Below are positions 1 to 9,200 of a DNA stretch of 64,000 bases, in pieces. Numbering within the stretch: position 1 is the stretch's first letter; each line of letters opens with the position of its first letter. Location of the stretch: contig JALCOL010000002.1 in assembly GCA_022649665.1 (NCBI GenBank), forward strand, positions 62,001-126,000, written 5' to 3'. The notes under the pieces are model-generated. The model worked only from the letters and a program-made list of their open reading frames with translations, searched no databases and was not told the DNA's origin. The translations under genes and the position numbers were made by a program. The DNA is from Enterococcaceae bacterium (GTDB lineage: Bacteria > Bacillota > Bacilli > Lactobacillales > Enterococcaceae).

Positions 1-786
1 CTGGGACATGCCGGCTTTATGGCGATCGGCGCTTATGGGACTAGTTTGGTCCTTATGAATAATCCAACGATGGGCGGCTTGTTTACCGGGCTTTTCATCA
101 GTATGATCCTTTCAGGGTTTGTTGCGCTGGTCGTCGGGATCCCGACACTGCGGCTGAAAGGCGATTATTTAGCGATCGCGACCCTTGGGATCTCTGAGAT
201 CATTCGGATCGTGATCATCAATATGCCGAAACTGACGAATGGGCCGGCCGGGCTCTTCGGTATTCCTAATATGGCCAGCTGGTCGTTGGTGTATATTTTG
301 ATGGTTCTTTCAACGGTCTTGATCTACAACTTTATTCATAGCGGGCCGGGACGCGCTGTCATGTCGGTCCGCGAAGATGAGATCGCGGCAGAAGCGATGG
401 GCGTCAACACTACGAAATATAAAGTCATGGCATTCGTGTTCGGCGCAATGACCGCGGCGATCGCCGGCGGCTTGCATGCCAGCTATATCCAAACGATCGC
501 GCCGAAAGACTTTACCTTTAATAAATCGATCGATATCCTGATCATCGTGGTCTTTGGCGGGATCGGCAGTTTGACAGGGACATTCGTCGCTTCGATCGCG
601 CTCGGGATCTTGAATATGGTCCTGCAAGACTTCGGTCAATTGCGGATGATCATTTATGCGCTGGCTTTGATCATTATCATGATCTTTAAACCGAACGGTC
701 TTTTGGGCAATTGGGAGTTCTCGCTGGCGCGCTTGATGAACCGCAAAAAGAAGGGAGGCGTCAAAGATGGCTCTGCTGCAAATTGA
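1..786 (+). CDS. livM: Branched-chain amino acid ABC transporter permease LivM (5' truncated by window edge)
   Basis: Membrane permease of the LIV (leucine/isoleucine/valine) ABC importer. The reading frame is open from base 1 and begins in the family segment GHAGFMAIGAY, so the N-terminus lies outside the window; 261 residues are visible. Several hydrophobic helices follow, with the cytoplasmic coupling segment LRLKGDYLAIATLG near visible residue 50 and a Lys-rich C-terminus. The stop lies 20 bases inside livG, so the two are translationally coupled. The partner permease livH and binding protein livJ are expected upstream but not seen. Family assignment is firm; exact substrate (amino acids or a related small solute) is inferred. 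Confidence 0.93.
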   Translation: MGHAGFMAIGAYGTSLVLMNNPTMGGLFTGLFISMILSGFVALVVGIPTLRLKGDYLAIATLGISEIIRIVIINMPKLTNGPAGLFGIPNMASWSLVYILMVLSTVLIYNFIHSGPGRAVMSVREDEIAAEAMGVNTTKYKVMAFVFGAMTAAIAGGLHASYIQTIAPKDFTFNKSIDILIIVVFGGIGSLTGTFVASIALGILNMVLQDFGQLRMIIYALALIIIMIFKPNGLLGNWEFSLARLMNRKKKGGVKDGSAAN

Positions 787-1546
787 AAATTTGACGAAAA
801 ACTTCGGCGGCTTGGCAGCTGTTTCCAACGTTTCAATGACGATCGATGCCAATGAACTGGTCGGTTTGATCGGTCCAAACGGTGCCGGGAAGACGACACT
901 GTTCAATTTGATCACCGGCGTCTACGAGCCTTCCAGCGGCAAAGTCCTGCTTGCTGACGACAATGGCGATATGGAGCTTTTGAACGGCAAAAAGACCTAT
1001 GTGATCGCAAAAAAAGGTTTGAGCCGCACCTTCCAAAATATTCGGCTGTTCAAAGATCTGAGTGTTCTCGATAATGTGTTGATCGCGATGAACGCCAAAC
1101 ATAAAGAAGGCTTCCCGACGGCAGTATTGCGGCTGCCGAAGTTTTACAAAGATGAAGAGGTCATGAAAAAAGAAGCATTCGACTTGCTGAAGATTTTTGA
1201 AATGGAAGACAAAGCCGATACGTTGGCAAAAAATCTGCCGTATGGCGAACAGCGCCGGCTTGAGATCGTGCGGGCACTCGCGACTGAACCGAAGATCTTG
1301 TTTTTGGACGAACCGGCCGCCGGCATGAATCCGCAGGAAACGGCAGAACTGACTGATTTGATCCGTCAGATCCAAGAACAGTTCAAAATGACGATCCTCT
1401 TGATCGAACATGATATGTCCTTAGTCATGAAAGTCTGCGAGCGTATTTATGTGTTGGAATACGGCCGTGTTTTAGCGGAGGGGACTCCTGCAGAGATCCG
1501 CGAAAACCCTGAAGTGATCAAAGCATATTTGGGAGGCGAGGCTTGA
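767..1546 (+). CDS. livG: Branched-chain amino acid ABC transporter ATP-binding protein LivG
   Basis: First ATPase of the LIV importer, 259 residues, the usual LivG length. Walker A GPNGAGKT is at residues 36-43, the signature is the LivG-type variant YGEQRRLEI, and Walker B ILFLDEPAAG follows, with the PAAGMN stretch typical of this subfamily and a switch His in LIEHD. Start chosen at the ATG preceded by GGGAGG, overlapping livM by 20 bases. The stop overlaps the start of livF. It should act at the inner face of the membrane with LivF, hydrolysing ATP for uptake. Confidence 0.95.
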   Translation: MALLQIENLTKNFGGLAAVSNVSMTIDANELVGLIGPNGAGKTTLFNLITGVYEPSSGKVLLADDNGDMELLNGKKTYVIAKKGLSRTFQNIRLFKDLSVLDNVLIAMNAKHKEGFPTAVLRLPKFYKDEEVMKKEAFDLLKIFEMEDKADTLAKNLPYGEQRRLEIVRALATEPKILFLDEPAAGMNPQETAELTDLIRQIQEQFKMTILLIEHDMSLVMKVCERIYVLEYGRVLAEGTPAEIRENPEVIKAYLGGEA

Positions 1547-2253
1547 TGCTGTTAGATGTCAAAAACTTATCGGTCCATTACGGGATGATCCAAGCCGTGA
1601 AAGACGTCAGCTTCTACGTCGATCCCGGTGAGATCGTTTCTTTGATCGGGGCCAACGGTGCCGGGAAGACGACGATTTTGCATACGATCTCGGGTTTGAT
1701 CCGGCCGAGCGCCGGCGAGATCGACTTCAACGGCGACAATATCACGAAAGATTCACCGCAGAAAATCGTTGAAAAAGGGCTGGTCCAAGTTCCCGAAGGC
1801 CGCCATGTTTTTCCGGGGATGTCGGTCAAAGAAAATCTTGAAATGGGCGCGTTTGTGCAAAAAGACAAAGAAACGATCAAAAAAAATCGCAAAATGGTCT
1901 TTGAGCGTTTTCCGATCTTGAAAGAGCGGCTGAACCAAGATGCCGCGACCTTGTCCGGCGGGGAGCAGCAGATGCTCGCGATGGGGCGCGCTTTGATGGC
2001 GCAGCCAAAGCTTTTGCTGTTGGATGAACCGTCGATGGGACTTGCGCCGATTTTCATTCAAGAGATCTTCAACATCATCCAAGAGATCCAGCGGCAAGGG
2101 ACAACCGTGCTTTTGATCGAGCAAAATGCTAAAATGGCGTTGAGCATCGCTGATCGCGGCTACGTATTGGAAACCGGCCGCATCATTTTGAGCGGGACCG
2201 GAAAAGAGTTGTTGGCAAGTGATGCCGTCCAAAAAGCATATTTAGGAGGGTAA
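1546..2253 (+). CDS. livF: Branched-chain amino acid ABC transporter ATP-binding protein LivF
   Basis: Second ATPase of the LIV importer, 235 residues. Walker A GANGAGKT at residues 35-42, signature LSGGEQQML, Walker B LLLLDEPSMGL and the LivF-typical LVQVPEGRHVFPGMSV segment. The ATG at 1546 overlaps the livG stop as TGATG with GGAGG nine bases upstream; a TTG one codon earlier (1543) is an alternative. Works as a heterodimer with LivG. The operon continues four bases downstream into the CBS/ACT gene. Confidence 0.94.
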   Translation: MLLDVKNLSVHYGMIQAVKDVSFYVDPGEIVSLIGANGAGKTTILHTISGLIRPSAGEIDFNGDNITKDSPQKIVEKGLVQVPEGRHVFPGMSVKENLEMGAFVQKDKETIKKNRKMVFERFPILKERLNQDAATLSGGEQQMLAMGRALMAQPKLLLLDEPSMGLAPIFIQEIFNIIQEIQRQGTTVLLIEQNAKMALSIADRGYVLETGRIILSGTGKELLASDAVQKAYLGG

Positions 2254-2256
2254 AAG

Positions 2257-2907
2257 ATGAGTGTAAGAGATTTTATGTCGGAAAAGTTGATCACCGTTAC
2301 GCCGGAAACACCGATTTTTGACGCGGTCGATCTGATGAAAAAAAATAATATCCACCGGCTGCCAGTCGTCACTGACGGGAAATTGGTTGGGCTGATCACC
2401 GAGGGTGTGATCGCTGAAGCGATGCCAAGTACTGCGACAAGTCTCAGCGTATTTGAAGTCAATTACCTGCTGAACAAAACGACTGTTAAAGATATCATGG
2501 TCAAAAAAGTCGTAACGATCGCAGAGGACGCGCTGCTGGAAGATGCGATCTATCGGATGCGCCAGCATCAGATCGGTGTCTTGCCGGTGTTGGCAGGCGA
2601 CAAATTAGTCGGGATCATCACGAACAACGATATCTTTGATGCCTTTTTGGAAATCACCGGCTATAAAGAAAACGGGATCCGCGTCACGCTTGAGATCGGC
2701 GAAAATCACAAGGGGATCTTGGCGGATATCGCCAAACGGCTGGCAGATGCCGATTACGATATTTTAACGGTGATCGTTTTGCCGCGCCCCAACAAGATCA
2801 CGCTCGAGCTCCAAGTCGCGACCGATGACGGCGCCGCGGTGAAAAAATTGTTGAGCGATGCCGGTTATAAAGTGATCCAGGCAGTCCCGACACGTGTCAG
2901 AGATTAA
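2257..2907 (+). CDS. CBS-pair plus ACT domain protein (AcuB-like)
   Basis: 216 residues. Two CBS motifs occupy about residues 1-55 and 75-135 (each with the SVRDFMSEKLITV or TVKDIMVKKVVTI type start), followed by an ACT-like domain with GENHKGILADIAKRL from about residue 147. CBS pairs bind adenosyl ligands and ACT domains bind amino acids, so it is plausibly a nucleotide/amino-acid sensor of the adjacent LIV importer; that link is inferred from its position four bases after livF with its own AGGAGG site. AcuB-like proteins often sit with liv operons in Lactobacillales and streptococci. No catalytic domain is visible. Confidence 0.88.
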   Translation: MSVRDFMSEKLITVTPETPIFDAVDLMKKNNIHRLPVVTDGKLVGLITEGVIAEAMPSTATSLSVFEVNYLLNKTTVKDIMVKKVVTIAEDALLEDAIYRMRQHQIGVLPVLAGDKLVGIITNNDIFDAFLEITGYKENGIRVTLEIGENHKGILADIAKRLADADYDILTVIVLPRPNKITLELQVATDDGAAVKKLLSDAGYKVIQAVPTRVRD

Positions 2908-2975
2908 AATCAGCAGCTCGTCTTCACAAAAGCGCTGAATTATGATACGCTTCCTGTGGTCAGGAGGCGCAGAAA

Positions 2976-3209
2976 ATGGCGAAAAAAAATCATGATATCC
3001 AAATCGATACCCGCGAGATCAAAGCGGACTATCAGGGAATGCAAGTTGAAGGGATCGCGTTGAGTTCCGGGAAAAAAGAAATCGGCAAAGTACTTGAAAT
3101 CAGCGAGAAGAAATTCATCGTTCAAATTCCGGAAGAATCTGAACAAACGGTCCATTCGCAAAATGAAGGGATCGAGATGATCATCCGCTTTGTCAATTTG
3201 CACAACTGA
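2976..3209 (+). CDS. DUF2969 family small protein
   Basis: 77 residues, charged, without signal peptide or membrane segment. Matches the small conserved lactobacillar DUF2969 family in length and in its pattern: Lys-rich N-terminus, GKKEIGKVLEI in the middle and MIIRFVNLHN-type C-terminus. No function is known. ATG preceded by AGGAGG at 2961-2966. It sits alone between the liv operon and the tRNA pair. Confidence 0.75.
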   Translation: MAKKNHDIQIDTREIKADYQGMQVEGIALSSGKKEIGKVLEISEKKFIVQIPEESEQTVHSQNEGIEMIIRFVNLHN

Positions 3210-3225
3210 AATCAGGAAAAAAGAC

Positions 3226-3254
3226 TTGAAATAATAAAAAGAATGCTTTATGAT
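3226..3254 (+). promoter_or_regulatory. Promoter of the tRNA-Tyr/tRNA-Gln unit
   Basis: TTGAAA (3226-3231), 17-base spacer, TATGAT (3249-3254), ending 26 bases before the first tRNA base. Good sigma-A match and spacing. Confidence 0.65.
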
Positions 3255-3280
3255 AAAAAAGTCGCTGATTGCGGCTTTTT

Positions 3281-3364
3281 GGAGGAGTAGCGAAGTGGCT
3301 AAACGCGACGGACTGTAAATCCGTTCCTTCGGGTTCAGTGGTTCGAATCCACTCTCCTCCACCA
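3281..3364 (+). tRNA. tRNA-Tyr (GTA)
   Basis: Class II tRNA with long variable arm. Acceptor GGAGGAG pairs with CTCCTCC, anticodon GTA in loop CTGTAAA, T-loop TTCGAAT, discriminator A and encoded CCA at 3362-3364. Followed one base later by tRNA-Gln. Confidence 0.96.
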
Positions 3365-3365
3365 T

Positions 3366-3437
3366 TGGGGTATAGCCAAGCGGTAAGGCAAGGGACTTTG
3401 ACTCCCTCATGCGTTGGTTCGAATCCAGCTACCCCAG
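3366..3437 (+). tRNA. tRNA-Gln (TTG)
   Basis: Acceptor TGGGGTA pairs with TACCCCA, anticodon TTG in loop CTTTGAC, T-loop TTCGAAT, discriminator G at 3437. The next bases are TCA, so unlike the preceding tRNA-Tyr the CCA end is not encoded and must be added by nucleotidyltransferase. Confidence 0.95.
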
Positions 3438-3451
3438 TCATTCATAAGTGC

Positions 3452-3490
3452 GAGTCCGGCAGATCCTTGGCCGGACTCTTCTGTTCTTTC
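3452..3490 (+). terminator. Terminator of the tRNA unit
   Basis: Nine-base stem GAGTCCGGC / GCCGGACTC with a 9-base loop, followed by a moderately T-rich tail, 14 bases after tRNA-Gln. Confidence 0.7.
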
Positions 3491-3912
3491 GCCGCTTTCT
3501 TCTTATTTCTCGAAGCTTACCGCTTTTGTCATGACCTTTCGTGATAAACGGCATTCCAAAAGCAGCTTCTCGGAAATAATCTGCAAGCGCACGAAAATAA
3601 GAAAAACTATTTTCGCCGCCTTCTTCTTATTTCTCGAAGCTTACCGCTTTTGTCATGACCTTTCGTGATAAACGGCATTCTAAAAGCAGCTTCTCGGAAA
3701 TAATCCGCAAGCGCACGAAAATAAGAAAAACTATTTTCGCTGCTTTCTTCTTATTTCTCGAAGCTTACCGCTTTTGTCATGACCTTTCGTGATAAACGGC
3801 ATTCTAAAAGCAGCTTCTCGGAAATAATCCGCAAGCGCACGAAAATAAGAAAAACTATTTTCGCTGCTTTCTTCTTATTTCTCGAAGCTTACCGCTTTTG
3901 TCATGACCTTTC
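3487..3912. repeat. Tandem array, 124-bp unit, about 3.4 copies
   Basis: Near-identical units start at 3487, 3611, 3735 and 3859, exactly 124 bases apart; the fourth copy ends at 3912. Copies differ at only a few positions. Each full unit can fold: AGCTTC and GAAATAA pair with downstream TTATTTC and GAAGCT, and inside that loop CGAAAATA pairs with TATTTTCG. Reading frames through it are not convincing as genes. It fills most of the 547 bases between tRNA-Gln and the next gene. Related single copies of the AAAAGCAGCTTCT core occur after ftsX and near 62150 in the opposite orientation. Confidence 0.93.
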
Positions 3913-3984
3913 CTTTTAGTTTACAAAGTTTTTCTTTTGGGCTACATTAGAGAAAAGGTATCCTATTGGGAGAGGGGATTTATC

Positions 3985-4167
3985 ATGAAATTGAAAGATC
4001 GTCTGAAAGAGATCTCGATCGATGTCTACAATTTAACGCATCATCAAAATATGAAGGTGAAGATCGGTATCGAGAAAAATCGCAAAGGTTTGCCGAAATT
4101 GGCGAAGAAAGTGACGTATGAACGCCCGACAGCCCATACAAAAAAATGGCATGCTAAGAACCGCTGA
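3985..4167 (+). CDS. Small basic protein, 60 residues, unknown function
   Basis: Not recognised. 60 residues, strongly basic (many Lys/Arg/His), no membrane segment, ending HTKKWHAKNR. The ATG at 3985 follows GAGAGGGG; an upstream in-frame ATG at 3937 lacks a ribosome site. A clear terminator follows. The clean start, terminator and lack of overlap with another gene support it being expressed, perhaps as a nucleic-acid binding protein; that role is a guess from charge only. Confidence 0.6.
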   Translation: MKLKDRLKEISIDVYNLTHHQNMKVKIGIEKNRKGLPKLAKKVTYERPTAHTKKWHAKNR

Positions 4168-4202
4168 TTTTATTTTTGCAAAATATCAATAACAATCGAG
4201 TG

Positions 4203-4238
4203 AGCTGCATCCGGGAATATCCGGATACAGCTTTTTTT
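4203..4238 (+). terminator. Terminator after the 60-residue protein gene
   Basis: Stem AGCTG.ATCCGG / CCGGAT.CAGCT followed by seven Ts. Confidence 0.8.
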
Positions 4239-4352
4239 ATGCAGAGCTTGCACTCCTACATTTTCACAAGAAAATCAAAAAGATATATCCGTTTCAGCAG
4301 CTGAATATGATAAGATGAAAAGGGGGTAAATCAAAGGAGGGAAAGTTTTTTT

Positions 4353-5372
4353 ATGAAAGCGAAAAAAGGAATCATCTGGTTGTTGGGCATTTTGCTTATT
4401 TGCGGGGGCGGAGCAGTCTATGCTTATACAGCATCGGCAGTCCCGCAAAATTCCAGAAAAAAAATCAAAGCGGAAAAAAGAAAAATCGATCAGCTGATGA
4501 AAGAAACCCAAGCGTTTTACGCTGAACGTGATTACGATCTATTGGCAGCGAATACGGATACTGCGCATGCTGAAGATCTGCAAGCAAAATATGATGAACA
4601 GGAAAAACGATTGACGGCACTGAAAAACAGCGGCGTCAACGGTCAGGACTTCGATTATTTGAGGTCCAGCTGCAAAGCCGGCGAAACGCTTTTGAACGAT
4701 GCGAAAGATAAAATCGAAATTCAGACGGCTGTCAATGCGCTTTTTGAAAGTGATACGAAGGCGCTGAATGGTCCTGAGATCGATCAGAGTCTGCCGCTCA
4801 GCAGTGCGGCCGATGCTGCAACGATCAATAAAATCTCTGAACAGGCCGCTGATAAGTCTGCAAAATTCAAAAAAGTAGTCGGCAAACTTTTGAACGTGGC
4901 AAAACAAGGGGCCCCAGCTGCCCCTGCAAGTTCTTCAACTGAAAAGAGCAGCGGAAAAACCATAACCGATGCGGATACGGCCGCCCTTTCGATCGCGAAG
5001 CAGCTGCCGCAAGTCGGCGGCGCCGAAGGGTTGACGTACCTTGGCCAAAACTCGAATGGTTCGTACAGCTTCCAATATCAAGCCGGCAGCACGGCAAACG
5101 GCACGACTATCAATCGAGTGACGATCTCGCAAAAAGGCCAGATCTTGGAAGACGTCTACTTGAAGACCGCAGCTGCCCAAAATACGAACACTGTCAGTGC
5201 AAATGAAGCGGCAAACTTGGCAGCGGAGTATCACTATCAGCTCAATCAGCCGCATGCGAATCTGGCCGGGACTTCTTCGAACGGCAACGGCTATGATGTC
5301 CAGTTCATCGATCCCGATACACAGATCAGCTATTGGTATCACGTTTCGCCAAATGGGAATGTTTCAGGCTGA
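4353..5372 (+). CDS. Membrane-anchored or exported protein of unknown function
   Basis: 339 residues. A short basic N-terminus (MKAKKG) and one hydrophobic segment at about residues 6-26 give a signal/anchor with no lipobox Cys. A helical Lys/Glu-rich region (to about 190) is followed by an Ala/Ser linker near residues 192-205 and a C-terminal half with two similar parts, each a short helix (DADTAALSIAKQL, SANEAANLAAEY) then beta-rich Gly/Asn/Tyr sequence. This layout resembles PepSY-type repeats, but that is tentative. AAAGGAGGG precedes the ATG. It converges on the TetR gene across a shared terminator. Confidence 0.7.
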   Translation: MKAKKGIIWLLGILLICGGGAVYAYTASAVPQNSRKKIKAEKRKIDQLMKETQAFYAERDYDLLAANTDTAHAEDLQAKYDEQEKRLTALKNSGVNGQDFDYLRSSCKAGETLLNDAKDKIEIQTAVNALFESDTKALNGPEIDQSLPLSSAADAATINKISEQAADKSAKFKKVVGKLLNVAKQGAPAAPASSSTEKSSGKTITDADTAALSIAKQLPQVGGAEGLTYLGQNSNGSYSFQYQAGSTANGTTINRVTISQKGQILEDVYLKTAAAQNTNTVSANEAANLAAEYHYQLNQPHANLAGTSSNGNGYDVQFIDPDTQISYWYHVSPNGNVSG

Positions 5373-5383
5373 TGATTTTCACA

Positions 5384-5430
5384 AAAAAAGAGTACGGCCG
5401 GGCAAAATTGCCTTACCGTGCTCTTTTTGT
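5384..5430. terminator. Bidirectional terminator between the exported protein and TetR genes
   Basis: Imperfect stem AAAGAGTACGG / CCGTGCTCTTT with T-rich flank on both strands, placed between convergent genes. Confidence 0.7.
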
Positions 5431-5436
5431 CTGTAT

Positions 5437-6057
5437 TCAATTATTTTGCCGGTCGATCTCAAGACCCATCACGGTCAAGTGGCCGTTGCCGACCAGTTTG
5501 ATCACTAGCTGTGCTAGGTGTTTCGGGGTCATATCCGAGTCAGTATGGATCCACCAGTGAAGCGTGCCGATGAAAATCGACGTCATATATTCGATGATAA
5601 AGTCGATCGGCACTTCGATCTCATTTTCGGTGATCCGCAACTGGGCAAAGATATTGGCATATTTTTCGGCGATCAGCTGTGCAAGACGTTGGCGCAAAAG
5701 CTCCAGCGAACTGCTCTGAGTCAGCGTCAGAAAAAATTCGCGGTTTTCATGGATATTTTGATAAATATTTGTCAGCACCCGCTCGATCCGCTTGACGCGG
5801 ATCCGATTTTTTTCCATCAGCGGCGCCGCTTCGATAATATCCGAAAACGTAGTAAAGGCATATTCGAAGATCTGATCGTAAAGATCTTGTTTATCTTTAT
5901 AATGAGCGTAAAAGGTCGCGCGGTTGATCATTGCCCGGCTGGCAATGTCTTGGACGGTCACTTGGTCCAGCCCTTTTTCTTCGACGAGTTTAATAAACGC
6001 TTCCATGATCATCTTTTTGGTACGCAGCACGCGCAGATCAGTTTTCTTTTTTTTCAT
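5437..6057 (-). CDS. TetR/AcrR family regulator
   Basis: 206 residues. The N-terminal helix-turn-helix lies at about residues 10-60, including KKMIMEAFIKLVEEKGLDQVTVQDIASRA-type TetR_N sequence and INRATFYAHYKDKQDLYD. The C-terminal ligand-binding half has the fold seen in the TetR_C subgroup of small Firmicutes regulators. The start at 6057 has AAAGGAGC upstream; the longer open frame to 6150 has no such site. Divergent from the giant activase gene with 214 bases between them, so regulation of that gene is the simplest inference. No ligand can be predicted. Confidence 0.88.
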   Translation of the reverse strand: MKKKKTDLRVLRTKKMIMEAFIKLVEEKGLDQVTVQDIASRAMINRATFYAHYKDKQDLYDQIFEYAFTTFSDIIEAAPLMEKNRIRVKRIERVLTNIYQNIHENREFFLTLTQSSSLELLRQRLAQLIAEKYANIFAQLRITENEIEVPIDFIIEYMTSIFIGTLHWWIHTDSDMTPKHLAQLVIKLVGNGHLTVMGLEIDRQNN

Positions 6058-6271
6058 AAAAAAGCTCCTTTGAAGATTAGAATGATTCTTTAAACAAAAT
6101 AACTTTCCAAATAAACGACATTTTGATTTGATATGTTGTTTATCCCACAATTTTTGATTTTTGCTGATTGATATTTTTGTGATTTCTTTTTAAAATGAAC
6201 AGTAGTATTATATCAGACAGTTAGTATCTTATTCAACATTGTGTTGCTTTACATAAGTGGGAGGAAAACAA

Positions 6272-9200
6272 ATGACTTACCAAGCAGGAATCGACGTTGG
6301 CTCTACCACCGTGAAACTAGTGATCCTGGATGAACAGCAAACCCCGCTTTTTTCTAAATATGAACGGCATTTTTCTGACGTAAAAGAAGCGAGCCGCAAG
6401 ATTTTGAAAGAGGCTCAAGCAGTTGTCGGCGATCATCCGCTCCAAATGATGATCACCGGCTCAGGCGGGATGGGACTGGCAGAAACGCTTGCGATCCCTT
6501 TTGTCCAAGAAGTGATCGCCTGCACGCGGACCGTCGAGGAACTGATCCCGGAGACGGATGTCGTGATCGAGCTCGGCGGGGAAGACGCGAAGATCACTTT
6601 TTTTGACGGCGCGCTCGAACAACGCATGAACGGGACTTGTGCCGGCGGGACTGGTGCTTTTATCGATCAAATGGCCTCGCTTCTAAAGACAGATGCCAAT
6701 GGTGTCAATGAACTGGCTAAAAATTATCAGACGATCTATCCGATCGCCTCGCGCTGCGGAGTGTTTGCGAAAACCGATGTCCAGCCGCTGATCAATGAAG
6801 GGGCTGCCAAAGAAGATATCGCTGCCAGCATTTTTCAAGCGGTCGTCAATCAAACGATCGCCGGACTGGCGGCCGGCCGCAAGATCAAAGGAAAAGTCGC
6901 CTTTTTGGGCGGCCCGCTCTATTTCATGTCGGAGCTCCGTCAGCGTTTTATTGAAACGCTCGATCTGGCGCCTGACGAAGTGATCTTTCCGGAAAATCCG
7001 CAATTGTTCGTTGCGCTTGGTGCAGCTTTTTATGCTGAAGAAGCTGCGGAAACAACGCTCGGGACCTTGCTCAAAAACCTTTTGGAGAACAGCCAGACGC
7101 ACTTGACGCCGGCGGATACGCTGCCGCCGCTTTTTTCAAGCGATGCTGAGCTGGCAGAATTTCGCAAACGCCATAACGAAGCGCAAGTTGCCCGCAAACC
7201 GCTCGCTGAGCACCACGGGGCTGCTTATTTAGGGATCGATGCCGGCTCGACGACGACGAAAGTCTGCTTGATCGATGAAGCGGGCAATCTTTTGTTTGAC
7301 TATTACGGCAATAACGAAGGACAGCCGCTGGAAACCACGATGGGCGTTTTAGCGAGTCTTTATGACGAGATGCCAAAAGACGTTTATATCGCCAAAACAT
7401 GTGTCACCGGTTACGGGGAACAATTGATCAAACATGCACTCAAGATCGATCTGGGTGAAGTCGAAACGATGGCCCACTATAAAGCAGCCGAATTTTTCCA
7501 GCCGGGTGTCGATTTCATTTTAGATATCGGCGGACAGGACATGAAAGCCATGACGATCAAAGGCGGCGCGCTGTCTTCGATCCAGTTGAATGAAGCCTGT
7601 TCTTCAGGCTGCGGTTCCTTTATCGAAACATTTGCCCAGTCGCTGAAATATTCAGTCGAAGATTTCGCGGAAGCTGCACTCCATTCAGCACATCCGGTCG
7701 ATCTGGGATCGCGCTGCACGGTCTTCATGAACTCCAAAGTCAAACAAGTGCAAAAGGAAGGCGCGCAAGTCGGTGATATCTCAGCCGGGTTATCCTATTC
7801 TGTCATTAAAAATGCGATCTATAAAGTCATCAAGATCCGCCGCCCGGAAGAGCTGGGCGAGAAGATCGTCTGCCAAGGCGGCACATTTTACAATGAAGCG
7901 GTTCTGCGGGCTTTTGAGCTGGTCAGCGGTCGCGAAGTGGTCCGTCCTTCGATCGCGGGTTTGATGGGAGCGTTCGGGGCAGCCTTGATCTCTTTGGATC
8001 ATGCGGAACTGGGCGACACGACGACTCTTTTGGATCAAGGCGAATTAGAGAATTTCGACAGCGAAAAAGAATTCACTCACTGCGGAAAATGCGAAAATAA
8101 TTGCATGCTGACAGTGACGATTTTTTCCGACGGCCGCAAATTCATTACCGGCAACCGCTGCGAACGCGGGGCGGATATCAAGATCGACAAGCAGAACCGC
8201 AAGATCAATCTGGTCGATTACAAATATAATCGCCTCTACAAATACCGTCCGCTTGCTAAAAACAAAGCGATCCGCGGCGAGATCGGGATCCCGCGGGTCC
8301 TCAATATGTATGAGAATTATCCGCTGTGGTTCACTTTCTTTACGGAACTGGGATTTCGGGTCGTTTTGAGTCCGCGTTCCAATAAAGATCTTTATGAACA
8401 CGGGATGGATACGATCCCGAGCGATACCGCCTGCTATCCGGCGAAGATCACGCACGGTCATATCCAAGCGTTGATCGACGAAGGCGTGCCGCTGATTTTT
8501 TATCCGGGCGTTGTTTTTGAACGAGTCGAATCTTCCGGCGCGGATAACCATTTCAATTGTCCGATCGTGCAGAGCTATCCGGATGTCATCAAGAACAACG
8601 TCGATGATATCCGTGCCGGCAAAGTCGACTACCGCAATCCGTATATCAATTTGGCAGATGAAGTGTCAGTCGCACGCGTGCTGAGCGAAACGTTCGCTGA
8701 TCTGGAGATCCCGCAAGAAGAGATCGCTAAGGCGCTTCATCACGGGTACGCGGAGTTGGACAGTTTCAAGGATAAGATCCGCAAAAAAGGCGAAGAGACG
8801 TTGGCACGGATCCAAGAGACCGGCCAGCGCGGGATCGTTTTATCCGGCCGCCCGTATCATTTGGATCCTGAGATCAATCACGGGATCGCTGACGTGATCG
8901 TGCAGGAAGGCTTCCATGTTTTGACAGAAGACTCGATCTCGCATTTGGAAAATGTCGGCGACTTGCGGGTCGTCAATCAATGGGTCTATCATTCACGGTT
9001 ATATGCGGCGGCACGTGTCGTTGCAAAAATGAAGAATTTGGAACTGGTCCAGCTGAATTCGTTCGGCTGCGGCTTGGACGCCGTCACGACGGACCAAGTC
9101 GAAGAGATCATGGAACAATACGGCAAGATCTATACAGTCCTCAAGATCGATGAAGGCTCGAATTTGGGCGCGATCCGGATCCGGCTGCGCTCGCTAAAAG

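Noticed and set aside
310-915. Long minus-strand frames opposite livM/livG and many other genes
   Set aside because: Antisense shadows of well-supported genes, without ribosome sites or family similarity.
3269-3668. Open frames running through the two tRNAs and the first repeat units
   Set aside because: They translate tRNA and repeat DNA, have no ribosome site, and their ends simply repeat with the 124-bp unit.
3487-3912. Tandem array considered as a CRISPR
   Set aside because: Units are contiguous with no unique spacers, and no cas genes are in the window.
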